A program made the position numbers and the translations under genes. The notes beneath the pieces are model-generated. The model did not search any database and was not told the DNA's origin. It saw only the letters and a program-made list of their open reading frames with translations. A DNA stretch of 64,000 nucleotides from Pseudomonas sp. BMS12 (lineage in GTDB: Bacteria > Pseudomonadota > Gammaproteobacteria > Pseudomonadales > Pseudomonadaceae). Below, one piece after another: positions 9,765 to 20,708 of this stretch. The stretch lies in contig NZ_LSOF01000002.1 of the NCBI RefSeq assembly GCF_001592875.1, positions 62,001-126,000 of the forward strand. Direction: 5' to 3'. The first letter of the stretch is position 1. Each line of letters starts with the position of its first letter.

Positions 9765-11825
9765 TCACTCCAGGTGAAAGTGCGCCGTGTTCTGCGCCAG
9801 GCTGCGGCTACCGGCGCTGAGGCGATCGGCAACGCCATGCACGGTCTGCGCACCCTGCAGCAGGCTGGCGGCGGCCTGGTCGACCTGCTGGATATTGCCG
9901 CTGACTTCCTCGGCGGTCGCCGCCTGCTGCTCAACGGCGGTCGCGATCTGCGCAATCATGTCGCTGACCCGCTGTACGGCGCCGGCGATCTCGCCCAGAT
10001 GCTCACCCAACTCGGTCACCGCGCCGGCTTCGCTCTCGGCCTGGCTGCAGGCCGTCTGCATCAACTCCACGGACTGCAGCACCACGCGCTGCAGGGCCTC
10101 GACCGTGGCGCTGATTTCGCGGGTCGACTCCTGGGTGCGCTGCGACAGCGAGCGCACCTCATCGGCCACCACGGCGAAACCGCGCCCGGCCTCGCCGGCC
10201 CGCGCCGCCTCGATGGCGGCGTTGAGCGCCAGCAGGTTGGTCTGTTCGGCGATGCCCTTGATCACATCCACCACCCGGTCGATCTGCTGGGCCTGCTCGC
10301 GCAGCTCGCCGAACGCCGCGGCGGTATCGCCCAGGCGTGCGGTGAGCTGGTGCATGCTGGCGGTGGTCTGCTGGCTACGCTGGTTGCTCTGCTCGGCGAT
10401 ATGCCGGGTCTGGGTGGCATCCTGGGCGGCCATCTCGCAGTTCTCCGCCACGCTCTGTGCAGTGGCCGCCATCTGCGTGGCGGCTGCGGCGATCTGGCTG
10501 ACCTGCTGCTGTTGCTGCTCCACCGCGCCGAGGGCGCGCCGCGCCTCCTCGCTGAGCACCAGCACAGTGTCGCTCAGCTCGGCACTTTCGCGGTTGACGC
10601 CCTGCAACGAGCCACGCAGCTGGGCCACGGCATCGTTCAGCGCCGCACCGATCAACGCCAGCTCGTCCTTGCCGTGCACGGTGACATGCCGGCGCAGGTC
10701 GCCATCACGCAGCGACTGCGCCAGCGAGGTGATGCGCCAGCTGCTGCCACGAATCGAGGCCTGCAGGCAGGCCAGCGCATAGAGCGCCAGCAGCACCAGC
10801 ACGCCGAACGCGCCAAGGGTGAAAACCAACGCGCGCAAAGCCTTGCTGCGGTATTGGCTGAGACGCTTGTCGAGCGCCTCCAGGGTCGCGCGCTGCAGCT
10901 GCTCGATATGCTGATGGGCGCCATCCATGCCCTGCTCGAACGCCGCGACATCGAGCTTGAGCCCCTCGTCGCCGTACATCTTCTGATCCAGTTGCGCGAG
11001 CCAGGCGTCGAGTCCTTCCAGGCTCTGCGCGTAGGCCTGGTTCCAGGCCGACAGCGACTTCGGCAGCTCACCCTGCAGGCGCTCGCCGAGCTTGCCCAAC
11101 TGCTGGCGCGAGACCCCGGTGGCGCTGCGGATCTCGCGCAACTGCAAACGGCTCTGCAGGCTGAACTGCCCCGCGGCCACCGCACCCTGCCCCACACTGG
11201 CCAGCACCCCGAGCTGCTGCTGCAGGCGCGGCGCATCCTGAGTGGCCAGTTGCATCAGCAGATAGGTTTCCAGCCAGGGATCGAGGATCAGGCCGCTCTC
11301 GGTCGCAACCTGCTCACGCAACACGTTGAGCTGCTGCAAGGCCAGGGTGAAACGGTCATAGGCATCGGGCCACCAGCCGACGCTGCTCAGGGCCTGGGCA
11401 CGCAGGCCATCGCGATGCCCGCGCAGGGCCTGCAAACCCGCCAGCACCGGCTTGCCAGCGCCCTCCTCGGTCAAGATCTGCTGCAGCTGATCGAGCGCCT
11501 GATCCAGTTCGCCCTCGCGCTGCTGCAGCTGCGCCATGGCCGCCTGGGTCTCATCCGTAGCCTGGCGGCCACGTTCGGTGGATTTCCACCGGGCGGTGAG
11601 GTTGCGCTGATTCACCAGGGCTCGTTCGACCCGATCCAGGACCTGTAGCTGAATCACCCCGGAGTGCTCGTTATCCACCACCTCCAGGCGCCCGAGGTAG
11701 TTCTCACCGATGGACCAGGCGGCATAACCGAGTGGTAGCAGGAACAGCAGCGCCAGCAACTGGAACTTGCGAGCGAAGCTGAACTTTTCCAGGGCTCCCA
11801 CCCCAGGCAGCAACAGCGCATTCAT
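9765..11825 (-). CDS. Methyl-accepting chemotaxis protein
   Basis: The 686-residue receptor has a first membrane segment at about residues 21-39 and a long, largely helical sensing region. A second membrane segment lies near 328-350, followed by a HAMP linker and a cytoplasmic signalling domain. The signalling hairpin tip ([20 protein letters not shown]) is near residue 540 and matches the universal chemoreceptor motif. The C-terminus lacks a CheR-tethering pentapeptide. The start was set at the ATG with AGGAG upstream; a longer in-frame reading adds 20 residues without a membrane function. I cannot assign the ligand from sequence. Confidence 0.9.
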   Translation of the reverse strand: MNALLLPGVGALEKFSFARKFQLLALLFLLPLGYAAWSIGENYLGRLEVVDNEHSGVIQLQVLDRVERALVNQRNLTARWKSTERGRQATDETQAAMAQLQQREGELDQALDQLQQILTEEGAGKPVLAGLQALRGHRDGLRAQALSSVGWWPDAYDRFTLALQQLNVLREQVATESGLILDPWLETYLLMQLATQDAPRLQQQLGVLASVGQGAVAAGQFSLQSRLQLREIRSATGVSRQQLGKLGERLQGELPKSLSAWNQAYAQSLEGLDAWLAQLDQKMYGDEGLKLDVAAFEQGMDGAHQHIEQLQRATLEALDKRLSQYRSKALRALVFTLGAFGVLVLLALYALACLQASIRGSSWRITSLAQSLRDGDLRRHVTVHGKDELALIGAALNDAVAQLRGSLQGVNRESAELSDTVLVLSEEARRALGAVEQQQQQVSQIAAAATQMAATAQSVAENCEMAAQDATQTRHIAEQSNQRSQQTTASMHQLTARLGDTAAAFGELREQAQQIDRVVDVIKGIAEQTNLLALNAAIEAARAGEAGRGFAVVADEVRSLSQRTQESTREISATVEALQRVVLQSVELMQTACSQAESEAGAVTELGEHLGEIAGAVQRVSDMIAQIATAVEQQAATAEEVSGNIQQVDQAAASLLQGAQTVHGVADRLSAGSRSLAQNTAHFHLE

Positions 11826-12005
11826 CGTCGAACTCCTGAATCGGACGAGACAGCAAAGCGCTTGACCTAGCAAATGCCGAGCCACGCCCTCACTGCCTCC
11901 GGACTACCCCTCAATATCGGAAGAGTCACAGACTTCATGAGCTGAACGATAGAAGGCAATGCGCCATCAACGTGCGAAAAAGCGCCAGGCGGCCATCGTT
12001 GCGGC

Positions 12006-13430
12006 TCATTCGTCGTAGGCAGCGATCCCCTGGCGCAGACTGTTGGCCAGGGCCTGAAACCCCTGCAGAAGCAGCTGATCGTCGTGCGCGGCATTGCTGA
12101 CGCTGGCCCGGACGAACTGGGGTACCGCAGCACGCCCCACGGCGAACGCCTCCGCCGTGGCGATCAGGTAATTCTTCATCTTCAGGTCCGCGGCCACGTC
12201 CGAGGCCCGCCAGGGCTCCGGCACTTCGATCCAGAAGTGCGGGCACTGCGCATGGGTCCTGTAGTTCAACCCGTCCAGCAGTGCCTGCACCAATGCCTTG
12301 CGGCGGCCGATCTCGACCACCTGCTGCTGCAGCAGGCTCTGCGCCACACCGCTCTCGATCCAGTTGCTCGCCAACTCCATCGCCAGCGGCGTGGCCATCC
12401 AGCAGGAGGCACGCAAGGCAGCGGCGATGCGACCGAGCAACGGCGTCGGCGCGTGCAGATAGCCGACGCGCAGCCCGGCCGCCACCGCCTTGCTCAGGCT
12501 GCCGATCAACACCGTACGCTCCGGCGCATAGTGGCTCAGGGGCGGTGGCCGATCCGCCACCAGCACGGCATGCGCCTCGTCCTCGATGATCAGCAGGTTG
12601 TGTTCCCGACAGACGCCGACCAGCGCTTCGCGGCGCTGTGCGGAGAGCACGCCGGTGGTCGGATTCTGCAAGGTCGGCGTGCAGTAGATGGCACTGACCC
12701 GGTTGTGCCGGCAGAGCTCGTCGAGCGAGGCCGGAATCAGTCCCTCGGCATCCATCGCCGCCCCGAGCAGCTTGATGCCCAGCATGCGTGCTGCGGTGAT
12801 CAGCCCGGGGTAGGTCAGCTGCTCGGTGACCAGGGTATCGCCAGCGCGCAGCAGGGCCATCAGGGTGCAGAGCAGACCGTGCTGACCACCGTTGACGCAC
12901 AGAATCTGCTCGGCCTGGGGGCGAAAGTCGCCGTGGGCGAGCCAGCGCGCGCCCGCCTGGCGATAGCGCGGCAGGCCGCAGTCGGGCGTATACAGCGCGA
13001 CCTCGGCGAGGGTCCGCGGGTCCCTGGCGAGTGCTTGCAGGCTCTGCGCCAGCAGGTTGGTTTCCGCACCGGGGATGTGCATGTTGCGGCTCATGTCGTA
13101 CTGCTCTGGCCGCTCCTCGATAAAGTTGCTGAAGCCGGCATCGCGTTTGCGCTCCAGGTCGCGCTGCCGAACGAAGGTACCGTCCCCCACGCGCGCCACC
13201 ACCAACCCCAGGCGCTCCAGCTCGGCATAGGCCCGGCTGACGGTGCCGATGGTCACACCGAGGCGGTCAGCCAGACTACGGTGCGGCGGCAGCTTGGCCC
13301 CGGCCTCGATACTGCCTTCCTGAATCCTGACCTGCATCGCCTCGGCCAGCCGCTTGTACTTGGCGCCCTGCCCGACACGAAGTGCCTCGCAAAGAATTGA
13401 CACCGTGTCAATAATTGGTTTGACAGCCAT
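12006..13430 (-). CDS. MocR-type regulator (GntR helix-turn-helix fused to aminotransferase fold)
   Basis: The 474-residue protein has a GntR winged helix (KYKRLAEAMQVRIQEG, then LADRLGVTIGTVSRAYAELERLGL) at about residues 24-90. A class I aminotransferase-like domain follows, with the PLP lysine in SLSKAVAAGLRVGYL. MocR proteins use bound PLP and an amino-acid effector to control a neighbouring operon. It diverges from the EamA-JAMM-E1 operon across 91 bases and is the obvious candidate regulator of it. The first ~23 residues precede the usual family start, and a palindrome lies inside that stretch, so the true start could be a little downstream. Confidence 0.85.
   Translation of the reverse strand: MAVKPIIDTVSILCEALRVGQGAKYKRLAEAMQVRIQEGSIEAGAKLPPHRSLADRLGVTIGTVSRAYAELERLGLVVARVGDGTFVRQRDLERKRDAGFSNFIEERPEQYDMSRNMHIPGAETNLLAQSLQALARDPRTLAEVALYTPDCGLPRYRQAGARWLAHGDFRPQAEQILCVNGGQHGLLCTLMALLRAGDTLVTEQLTYPGLITAARMLGIKLLGAAMDAEGLIPASLDELCRHNRVSAIYCTPTLQNPTTGVLSAQRREALVGVCREHNLLIIEDEAHAVLVADRPPPLSHYAPERTVLIGSLSKAVAAGLRVGYLHAPTPLLGRIAAALRASCWMATPLAMELASNWIESGVAQSLLQQQVVEIGRRKALVQALLDGLNYRTHAQCPHFWIEVPEPWRASDVAADLKMKNYLIATAEAFAVGRAAVPQFVRASVSNAAHDDQLLLQGFQALANSLRQGIAAYDE
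13397..13411. promoter_or_regulatory. Palindrome TTGACACCGTGTCAA at the MocR gene start
   Basis: A perfect 6-3-6 inverted repeat lies at about codons 7-11 of the MocR gene as annotated. It could be an autoregulatory operator, or it could lie in a leader if the real start codon is downstream. Confidence 0.4.
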
Positions 13431-13459
13431 TTTCCGTCCAAATAGCCTGATTGACCAGT

Positions 13460-13475
13460 ATCAATCGCAATTGAT
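13460..13475. promoter_or_regulatory. Palindrome ATCAAT-N4-ATTGAT in the MocR/EamA divergent promoter
   Basis: A perfect 6-4-6 inverted repeat sits in the middle of the 91-base divergent region, a natural place for MocR binding to control both directions. No binding data are implied. Confidence 0.45.
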
Positions 13476-13521
13476 TCCTGGATATTAGGGTTCAATTTTG
13501 TGATCACGAAGGATTGTCATC

Positions 13522-14466
13522 ATGCCAATGTCTGCCGCAATTGCAAACACCGAGAAACCCACCAAGCAGTGGCTGGCCGCACTGCTCACCAGCCTGCTGT
13601 TCCTGATCGTCTGCCTGAGCTGGGGCACCACCTGGCTCGGCATCAAGATCGCCGTGGAAACCGTGCCGCCGCTGACCGCTTCCGGCCTGCGCTTTCTGAT
13701 CGCCTTCCCGCTGTTCCTCTGCTTCGCCCTGATCCGTGGCGACTCGATTTTCTTCCCGCGCGGCAGCCTGGGCTTCTTCGTCTTCGTCACCCTGTGCTAC
13801 TTCAGCCTGCCCTACTACCTGCTCAACTACGGCGAGACCCACGTGTCTTCCGGCCTCACCGCCCTGCTGTTCAGCTGCATGCCGGTATTCATCCTGATCT
13901 TCTCCGCCCTGTTCCTGCGTGAGCGCATCTACCTGTCACAGGTGACGGGCATCGCCATCGGCTTCGGCAGCCTGTACATGATCCTGCGCAGCCAGGGCCT
14001 GAGCCTGGCGCATGACGAGTTTGCCGGGGTGCTGGCGATCCTCGCCGCGGCGGTGATGCACGCGCTGTGCTACGTGATGACCAAACAAAAAGGGGCCGAG
14101 ATCAGCGTCATCACCTACAACACCCTGCCCATCGGACTGGCCGGGCTGATGCTGTTCCTGGTCGGGCTGGGGGCGGAGCAGCCGGACTTCGTCAGCTTCA
14201 GCACGCGCTCCTGGTGGGCCTTGACCTACCTTGGCCTGTGCGCGTCGGTCGGCGGCTTCATCGTCTACTTCTTCCTGCTCAAGCGCCTGAGCCCGGTGAT
14301 TCTGTCCTTCGTCTTCATCATCTTCCCGGTGTTCGCCGTGATCGTCGGCTCCTGGTACGAAGGGCAGCCGATTTCCCGCGACCTGGCGCTCTATTCCGCC
14401 CTGCTGCTGGCCGGCTTTGCCATCACCAAGGTGCCAATGGAAAAGCTCCTGGCGAAGAAGGCCTGA
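13522..14466 (+). CDS. EamA-family (DMT) exporter, first gene of the thiocarboxylate operon
   Basis: The 314-residue membrane protein has about ten hydrophobic segments in two EamA repeats (SWGTTWLGIKIAVETVPP in the first, SVGGFIVYFFLLKRLSP in the second). The family includes the E. coli exporter of O-acetylserine and cysteine, and this gene heads an operon that encodes serine acetyltransferase and cysteine synthase, so export of a sulfur amino acid or its precursor is a reasonable guess. A ribosome-binding site (aagga) is 10 bases upstream. It is followed after four bases by the JAMM peptidase gene. Confidence 0.87.
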   Translation: MPMSAAIANTEKPTKQWLAALLTSLLFLIVCLSWGTTWLGIKIAVETVPPLTASGLRFLIAFPLFLCFALIRGDSIFFPRGSLGFFVFVTLCYFSLPYYLLNYGETHVSSGLTALLFSCMPVFILIFSALFLRERIYLSQVTGIAIGFGSLYMILRSQGLSLAHDEFAGVLAILAAAVMHALCYVMTKQKGAEISVITYNTLPIGLAGLMLFLVGLGAEQPDFVSFSTRSWWALTYLGLCASVGGFIVYFFLLKRLSPVILSFVFIIFPVFAVIVGSWYEGQPISRDLALYSALLLAGFAITKVPMEKLLAKKA

Positions 14467-14470
14467 GCCC

Positions 14471-14923
14471 ATGAGCGACACAGACATCCTCGACCAGCAG
14501 ACCCTGCAGATCATTTACCGCCATGCGGCGCAGGCCTACCCCGAGGAATGCTGCGGCTTCGTCTTCGCCGACGCCCGCGTGCATTGCGGCGAGAACATCC
14601 AGAACCAGCTCCATCAGCGCGAGCCCGAGGTCTACCGGCGCAGCGCCGCCAATGGTTACACCTTCGCGGTGGCCGACACGCTGCTGCTCAATCGCAGCCT
14701 GCGCAGCGACAACCCGGTGCAGGTGATCTACCACTCGCACCCGGATGTCGGCGCGTACTTCAGCCGCGAGGACGAGGACAAGGCCCTGTTCATGGGCCAG
14801 CCCATTCACCCCGTGGCCTACCTGGTGGTGGACGTGCGTGCCGGGACGGCAATGGGCGCGAAGCTGTTCGAATGGAGTGGAGAAGGATTCGTCTGCAGCC
14901 GGGAGTTTCCCGGCGCCCTGTAA
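14471..14923 (+). CDS. JAMM (Mov34/MPN+/PAD-1) zinc metallopeptidase
   Basis: The 150-residue protein carries a complete JAMM motif: glutamate in YPEECCGF (Glu25/26), then HSHP with His88 and His90, Ser98 and Asp101. Bacterial JAMM enzymes of this size cut after the C-terminal Gly-Gly of ubiquitin-like sulfur carriers, or release cysteine from them (Mec of Mycobacterium tuberculosis, QbsD in quinolobactin synthesis). The next gene encodes such a carrier fused to an E1-like enzyme with an internal Gly-Gly, so that protein is the likely substrate. The start was set at ATG 14471, four bases after the EamA stop; upstream in-frame codons overlap the EamA gene. Confidence 0.88.
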   Translation: MSDTDILDQQTLQIIYRHAAQAYPEECCGFVFADARVHCGENIQNQLHQREPEVYRRSAANGYTFAVADTLLLNRSLRSDNPVQVIYHSHPDVGAYFSREDEDKALFMGQPIHPVAYLVVDVRAGTAMGAKLFEWSGEGFVCSREFPGAL

Positions 14924-14950
14924 TGGCCTACCGCTAAAAGGAGTTTGGTT

Positions 14951-16366
14951 ATGAGAGTGGTGATAGTCCCGGAAGTGTTGAGCCGCGTCGCCAGGCTGCC
15001 CGCCACGCGACTCGAGGGCTCTGGGGACACGGTTCGGGAGCTGGTGGAAGACGTCTGCGCCCGCTATGCGGGGCTGCGCGAGCACCTGTTCTACGCCAAC
15101 GACCAGTTCAAGGAACACTTCCTGCTCACCGCCGGCGGCGAGCTGGTCGAGGCCGAAAGTCCGCTACCGGCCAATGCCGAGCTGGACATCCTGCTGGCCA
15201 CATCGGGCGGCCTGGACTGCGACGAACTGAGCAATGACGAAGTGCGTCGCTATGTACGTCATATCACCCTGCCCGATGTCGGGCGCCAGGGCCAACTGCG
15301 CCTGAAGAAAGCCCGTGTACTGATCATCGGCACCGGTGGCCTGGGTTCACCGGCAAGCCTCTATCTGGCCGCCGCCGGCGTCGGCACCCTGGGCCTGGTG
15401 GACTTCGACCGGGTCGAGAGCAGCAACCTGCAGCGTCAGGTGGTGCATGGCACGTCCACCCTCGGCCAAGCCAAGGTGGAGTCGGCGCGGCGCCGTCTGC
15501 AGGACCTCAACCCGGATATCCACATCGACGCCCACGACTGCGCGCTGACCCCGGACAATGCCCTGCAACTGGTGGAGGCCTATGACCTGGTGGTCGATGG
15601 CACCGACAATTTCGCCAGCCGCTACCTGCTCAACGATGCCTGCGTGCTGCTCAAGCGCCCGCTGGTCTATGGCGCCCTGCACCGTTTCGACGGGCAGATG
15701 AGTCTGTTCAACCATCTGGACGGCCCCTGCTACCGCTGCCTCTATCCGCAGAGCCCGCCCATGGAGCTGGCGCCCAACTGCAACGCAGGCGGGGTGATCG
15801 GCGTACTGCCGGGGGTGGTCGGGATGATCCAGGCCACCGAGGCGATCAAATTGATACTCGGCATCGGCGAGCCCCTGGTCGGCCGGCTCCTGCGCTTCGA
15901 CGCCCTGGCGATGCGTTTCTCCGAGATCCGCTTCCAGCGCCGCCCCAATTGCCCCACCTGCTCGCCCTCGCGCAGCGACCGTGCGCTGCAAGCCATCGCC
16001 GCGACACAGTGCTCCAGCGCTTCGCCAGCCGCCGATGCGCTGGCGGCAAGCCTCTACATAACCCCCCTCGAACTGCAGCACGATCTCGCTCTGGGCAAGG
16101 AACTGCAGCTGCTCGATGTGCGCGAACCCAACGAACTGGAAGTCTGCCGTCTGGCCGGGTCGGTGAACCTGCCACTGGGTGAGCTCGACGCACGCCTGGC
16201 CGAGCTGGACCCGACCCGTCCGCTGTGCCTGATCTGTTACGGCGGACCGCGCGCCGAACGTGCCGCCCGGGTCCTGCTGGACGCGGGCTTCGCTCAACTG
16301 CAGGTATTGCAGGGCGGCCTCAAGGCCTGGGCTCGCGCCATCGACCCCGACATGCCGCTGTACTGA
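14951..16366 (+). CDS. Ubiquitin-like / E1-like adenylyltransferase / rhodanese fusion
   Basis: The 471-residue protein has three parts. Residues 1-87 form a ThiS/MoaD-like beta-grasp domain ending in SGG (Gly86-Gly87). Residues about 92-340 form a MoeB/ThiF adenylyltransferase with the nucleotide loop GTGGLG (127-132), DFDRVESSNLQRQ, and zinc pairs CYRC and CPTC. Residues about 365-471 form a rhodanese domain with active-site Cys429 in CYGGPR. This is the whole machinery for activating a carrier and loading it with sulfur in one chain. ATG 14951 has aaggag seven bases upstream. The carrier Gly-Gly is not at a free C-terminus, so proteolysis by the upstream JAMM enzyme, or in-cis chemistry, would be needed. 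Confidence 0.88.
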   Translation: MRVVIVPEVLSRVARLPATRLEGSGDTVRELVEDVCARYAGLREHLFYANDQFKEHFLLTAGGELVEAESPLPANAELDILLATSGGLDCDELSNDEVRRYVRHITLPDVGRQGQLRLKKARVLIIGTGGLGSPASLYLAAAGVGTLGLVDFDRVESSNLQRQVVHGTSTLGQAKVESARRRLQDLNPDIHIDAHDCALTPDNALQLVEAYDLVVDGTDNFASRYLLNDACVLLKRPLVYGALHRFDGQMSLFNHLDGPCYRCLYPQSPPMELAPNCNAGGVIGVLPGVVGMIQATEAIKLILGIGEPLVGRLLRFDALAMRFSEIRFQRRPNCPTCSPSRSDRALQAIAATQCSSASPAADALAASLYITPLELQHDLALGKELQLLDVREPNELEVCRLAGSVNLPLGELDARLAELDPTRPLCLICYGGPRAERAARVLLDAGFAQLQVLQGGLKAWARAIDPDMPLY

Positions 16367-16374
16367 GGCCCAGG

Positions 16375-17289
16375 ATGATTCACGACTCCCTGCTAAATGC
16401 CATCGGCAACACCCCGGTGGTACGTCTGGCCGCCTTCAGCGCCGAAACCGGGCTGGAGGTCTACGCCAAGCTCGAATCACTCAACCCGGGTGGCAGCCAC
16501 AAGGCGCGCATCGCCCTGGCCATGGTGCGCGACGCCGAAGCCAGGGGCATCCTGGTGCCCGGCAGCGGCCAGACCATCATCGAGCCCAGCGGCGGCAATA
16601 CCGGTATCGGCCTGGCCATCGCCGGCAACATCCTCGGCTATCGCGTAGTCCTGGTGATTCCCGACAACTACAGCCCGGAGAAGCAGAAGCTGCTGCGTCT
16701 GTACGGTGCCGAAGTGGTGCTGTCCGATAGCCGGCGCGGCAACAACTCGCATGGCGAGCTGGCCATGGAGCTGCAACTGGAAAACCCCGGCTACGTGATG
16801 CTCAACCAGCAACGCAACCCGGCCAACCCGGAGGTCCACCGGCGCAACACCGCCCAGGAAATCCTCCGCGACTTCGCCGACCATCCGCTCGACTGCCTGG
16901 TGGCCGGCATCGGCACCGGTGGCCATGTCACCGGCCTCGGCGAAACGCTCAAGGCGCACTGGCCGGCACTGCGCGTATACGGCGTGGAACCGGAGCAATG
17001 CGACCTGCTCGGCAATCGCCACGCACCACACGAGATACAGGGTCTATCCATCGGCCTGGTGCCGGCGATCCTCAACCTCGACGTACTCGACGGCATGCTC
17101 AAGGTCAGCAAGCAGGCCTGCCTGGAACGGGTGCGCCAGACCATGCGCAGCGACGGCGTCAGCCTTGGCCTGTCCTCGGCCGCCAACCTGGTGGCCATTA
17201 CTCAGCTGGCGGGCGAGCTGCGACCAGGCACACGCCTGCTGACGCTGGTCTACGACAGCGTCGACAGCTACCTGGCGCATTTCGCCTGA
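16375..17289 (+). CDS. PLP-dependent cysteine synthase family protein
   Basis: The 304-residue fold-type II PLP enzyme begins MIHDSLLNAIGNTPVVRL, typical of O-acetylserine sulfhydrylase/CysM. Lys43 in NPGGSHK should bind PLP. The substrate loop is PSGGNTG rather than the usual TSGNTG, and the phosphate loop is GTGGH. It would join a sulfide or protein thiocarboxylate to O-acetylserine (or a related acceptor) from the next gene's product. It starts eight bases after the E1 fusion gene. The changed substrate loop leaves room for a product other than cysteine. Mtb CysM, which uses a thiocarboxylated carrier protein, is the closest functional parallel I can name. Confidence 0.87.
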   Translation: MIHDSLLNAIGNTPVVRLAAFSAETGLEVYAKLESLNPGGSHKARIALAMVRDAEARGILVPGSGQTIIEPSGGNTGIGLAIAGNILGYRVVLVIPDNYSPEKQKLLRLYGAEVVLSDSRRGNNSHGELAMELQLENPGYVMLNQQRNPANPEVHRRNTAQEILRDFADHPLDCLVAGIGTGGHVTGLGETLKAHWPALRVYGVEPEQCDLLGNRHAPHEIQGLSIGLVPAILNLDVLDGMLKVSKQACLERVRQTMRSDGVSLGLSSAANLVAITQLAGELRPGTRLLTLVYDSVDSYLAHFA

Positions 17290-17309
17290 GCCCCGTGGAG
17301 AACGACAGG

Positions 17310-18296
17310 ATGCGTGGATATCTCGACCGGCTGCGACTCTACGATGGCTTGCTGGACCATCTGGTGCACACCCTCAGCCCCGAAGCCATGGGCCATCTGC
17401 TACCGCACCTGGACGGCATCATGGACTGCGCCGTCGAACAGATCACCGAGGATCTGCAAGCCTATGCCGAACGCGACCCCGCGTCCTGCGGGCGCAGCGA
17501 ACTGATCTTCAGCACCTACGCCTCGTTCAAGGCCGTGCTGTTCCACCGTGTGGCGCATCAGGTCTGGCTGTGCGGCGGGCTGACCGACCGTGAATTCATT
17601 GCCCACCGCCTGGCCAACGCCGGCAAGCTGCAGTCGGGCGTCGAGATCCATCCGGCGGCGAGCATCGGCAAGCGCTTCGTGCTGGATCACGGCTTCGGCA
17701 CGGTGATCGGCGAAACCTGCCGGATCGGCGACGACTGCTACCTGCTCAGCGGTGTCACGCTTGGCGCCGCCGGCATTGCCGACAATCCCGGGGGCAAACG
17801 CCACCCGCAGCTGGGCAATGGCGTCGAAGTCGGTGCCGGCGCGCGCATTCTCGGCGCGGTGCAGATCGGCGACAACGTCTTCATCAGCCCGGCCTGCGTC
17901 ATCACCCGCGACGTACCGGCCAACACGCGCGTCAGCGTCGTCAATCAACTGCAGATGCAACGCAGCAGCTCTGCCTGCAGTCGCGGCTTTCTCGCGGCCT
18001 TCGCTCTCGGTGAGCGCCTGCATCTGGTGGGTGAACTGCCGGAGGCGGACGAGCTGTGCGTGCTCGACGCCGAGCATCAGCGTCTCGGCAACCTCAGCCT
18101 GGAGTGCACAGTGCGCGAACGCCACCACCGCCAATATCGCCTGCGCAACCTCGACGCCGTGAGCCCTGCGCCACTCTACCCCCTGCACCTGAGCGTCGCC
18201 GACACGACGCTGAACATGACCCTGCTGGACCCACCCGGCCTGAGCAGCCTGGTCCGCGCAGTGCTGAAACCTCACCTGCTCAGCATAGGAGGCTGA
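17310..18296 (+). CDS. Serine O-acetyltransferase (EpsC type) with extra C-terminal domain
   Basis: The 328-residue protein has an N-terminal helical region (1-108) and a left-handed beta-helix of hexapeptide repeats (about 109-217). The catalytic motifs LDHGFGTVIGET and GKRHP correspond to His158 and His193 of E. coli CysE. It would make O-acetylserine from serine and acetyl-CoA for the preceding enzyme. Residues 218-328 are an extension I do not recognise; ordinary members end soon after the hexapeptide repeats. It also lacks the usual C-terminal isoleucine tail that docks into cysteine synthase. The start has ggag nine bases upstream. Confidence 0.85.
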   Translation: MRGYLDRLRLYDGLLDHLVHTLSPEAMGHLLPHLDGIMDCAVEQITEDLQAYAERDPASCGRSELIFSTYASFKAVLFHRVAHQVWLCGGLTDREFIAHRLANAGKLQSGVEIHPAASIGKRFVLDHGFGTVIGETCRIGDDCYLLSGVTLGAAGIADNPGGKRHPQLGNGVEVGAGARILGAVQIGDNVFISPACVITRDVPANTRVSVVNQLQMQRSSSACSRGFLAAFALGERLHLVGELPEADELCVLDAEHQRLGNLSLECTVRERHHRQYRLRNLDAVSPAPLYPLHLSVADTTLNMTLLDPPGLSSLVRAVLKPHLLSIGG

Positions 18297-18299
18297 CCC

Positions 18300-20677
<2,378 letters not shown>

Positions 20678-20708
20678 GGCAAGCCCGGCAGGCTCCGCAC
20701 CACGGGGC

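Noticed and set aside
9720..11648. A plus-strand open frame of 642 codons
   Set aside because: It is antisense to the chemoreceptor gene, whose signalling hairpin is conserved on the other strand.
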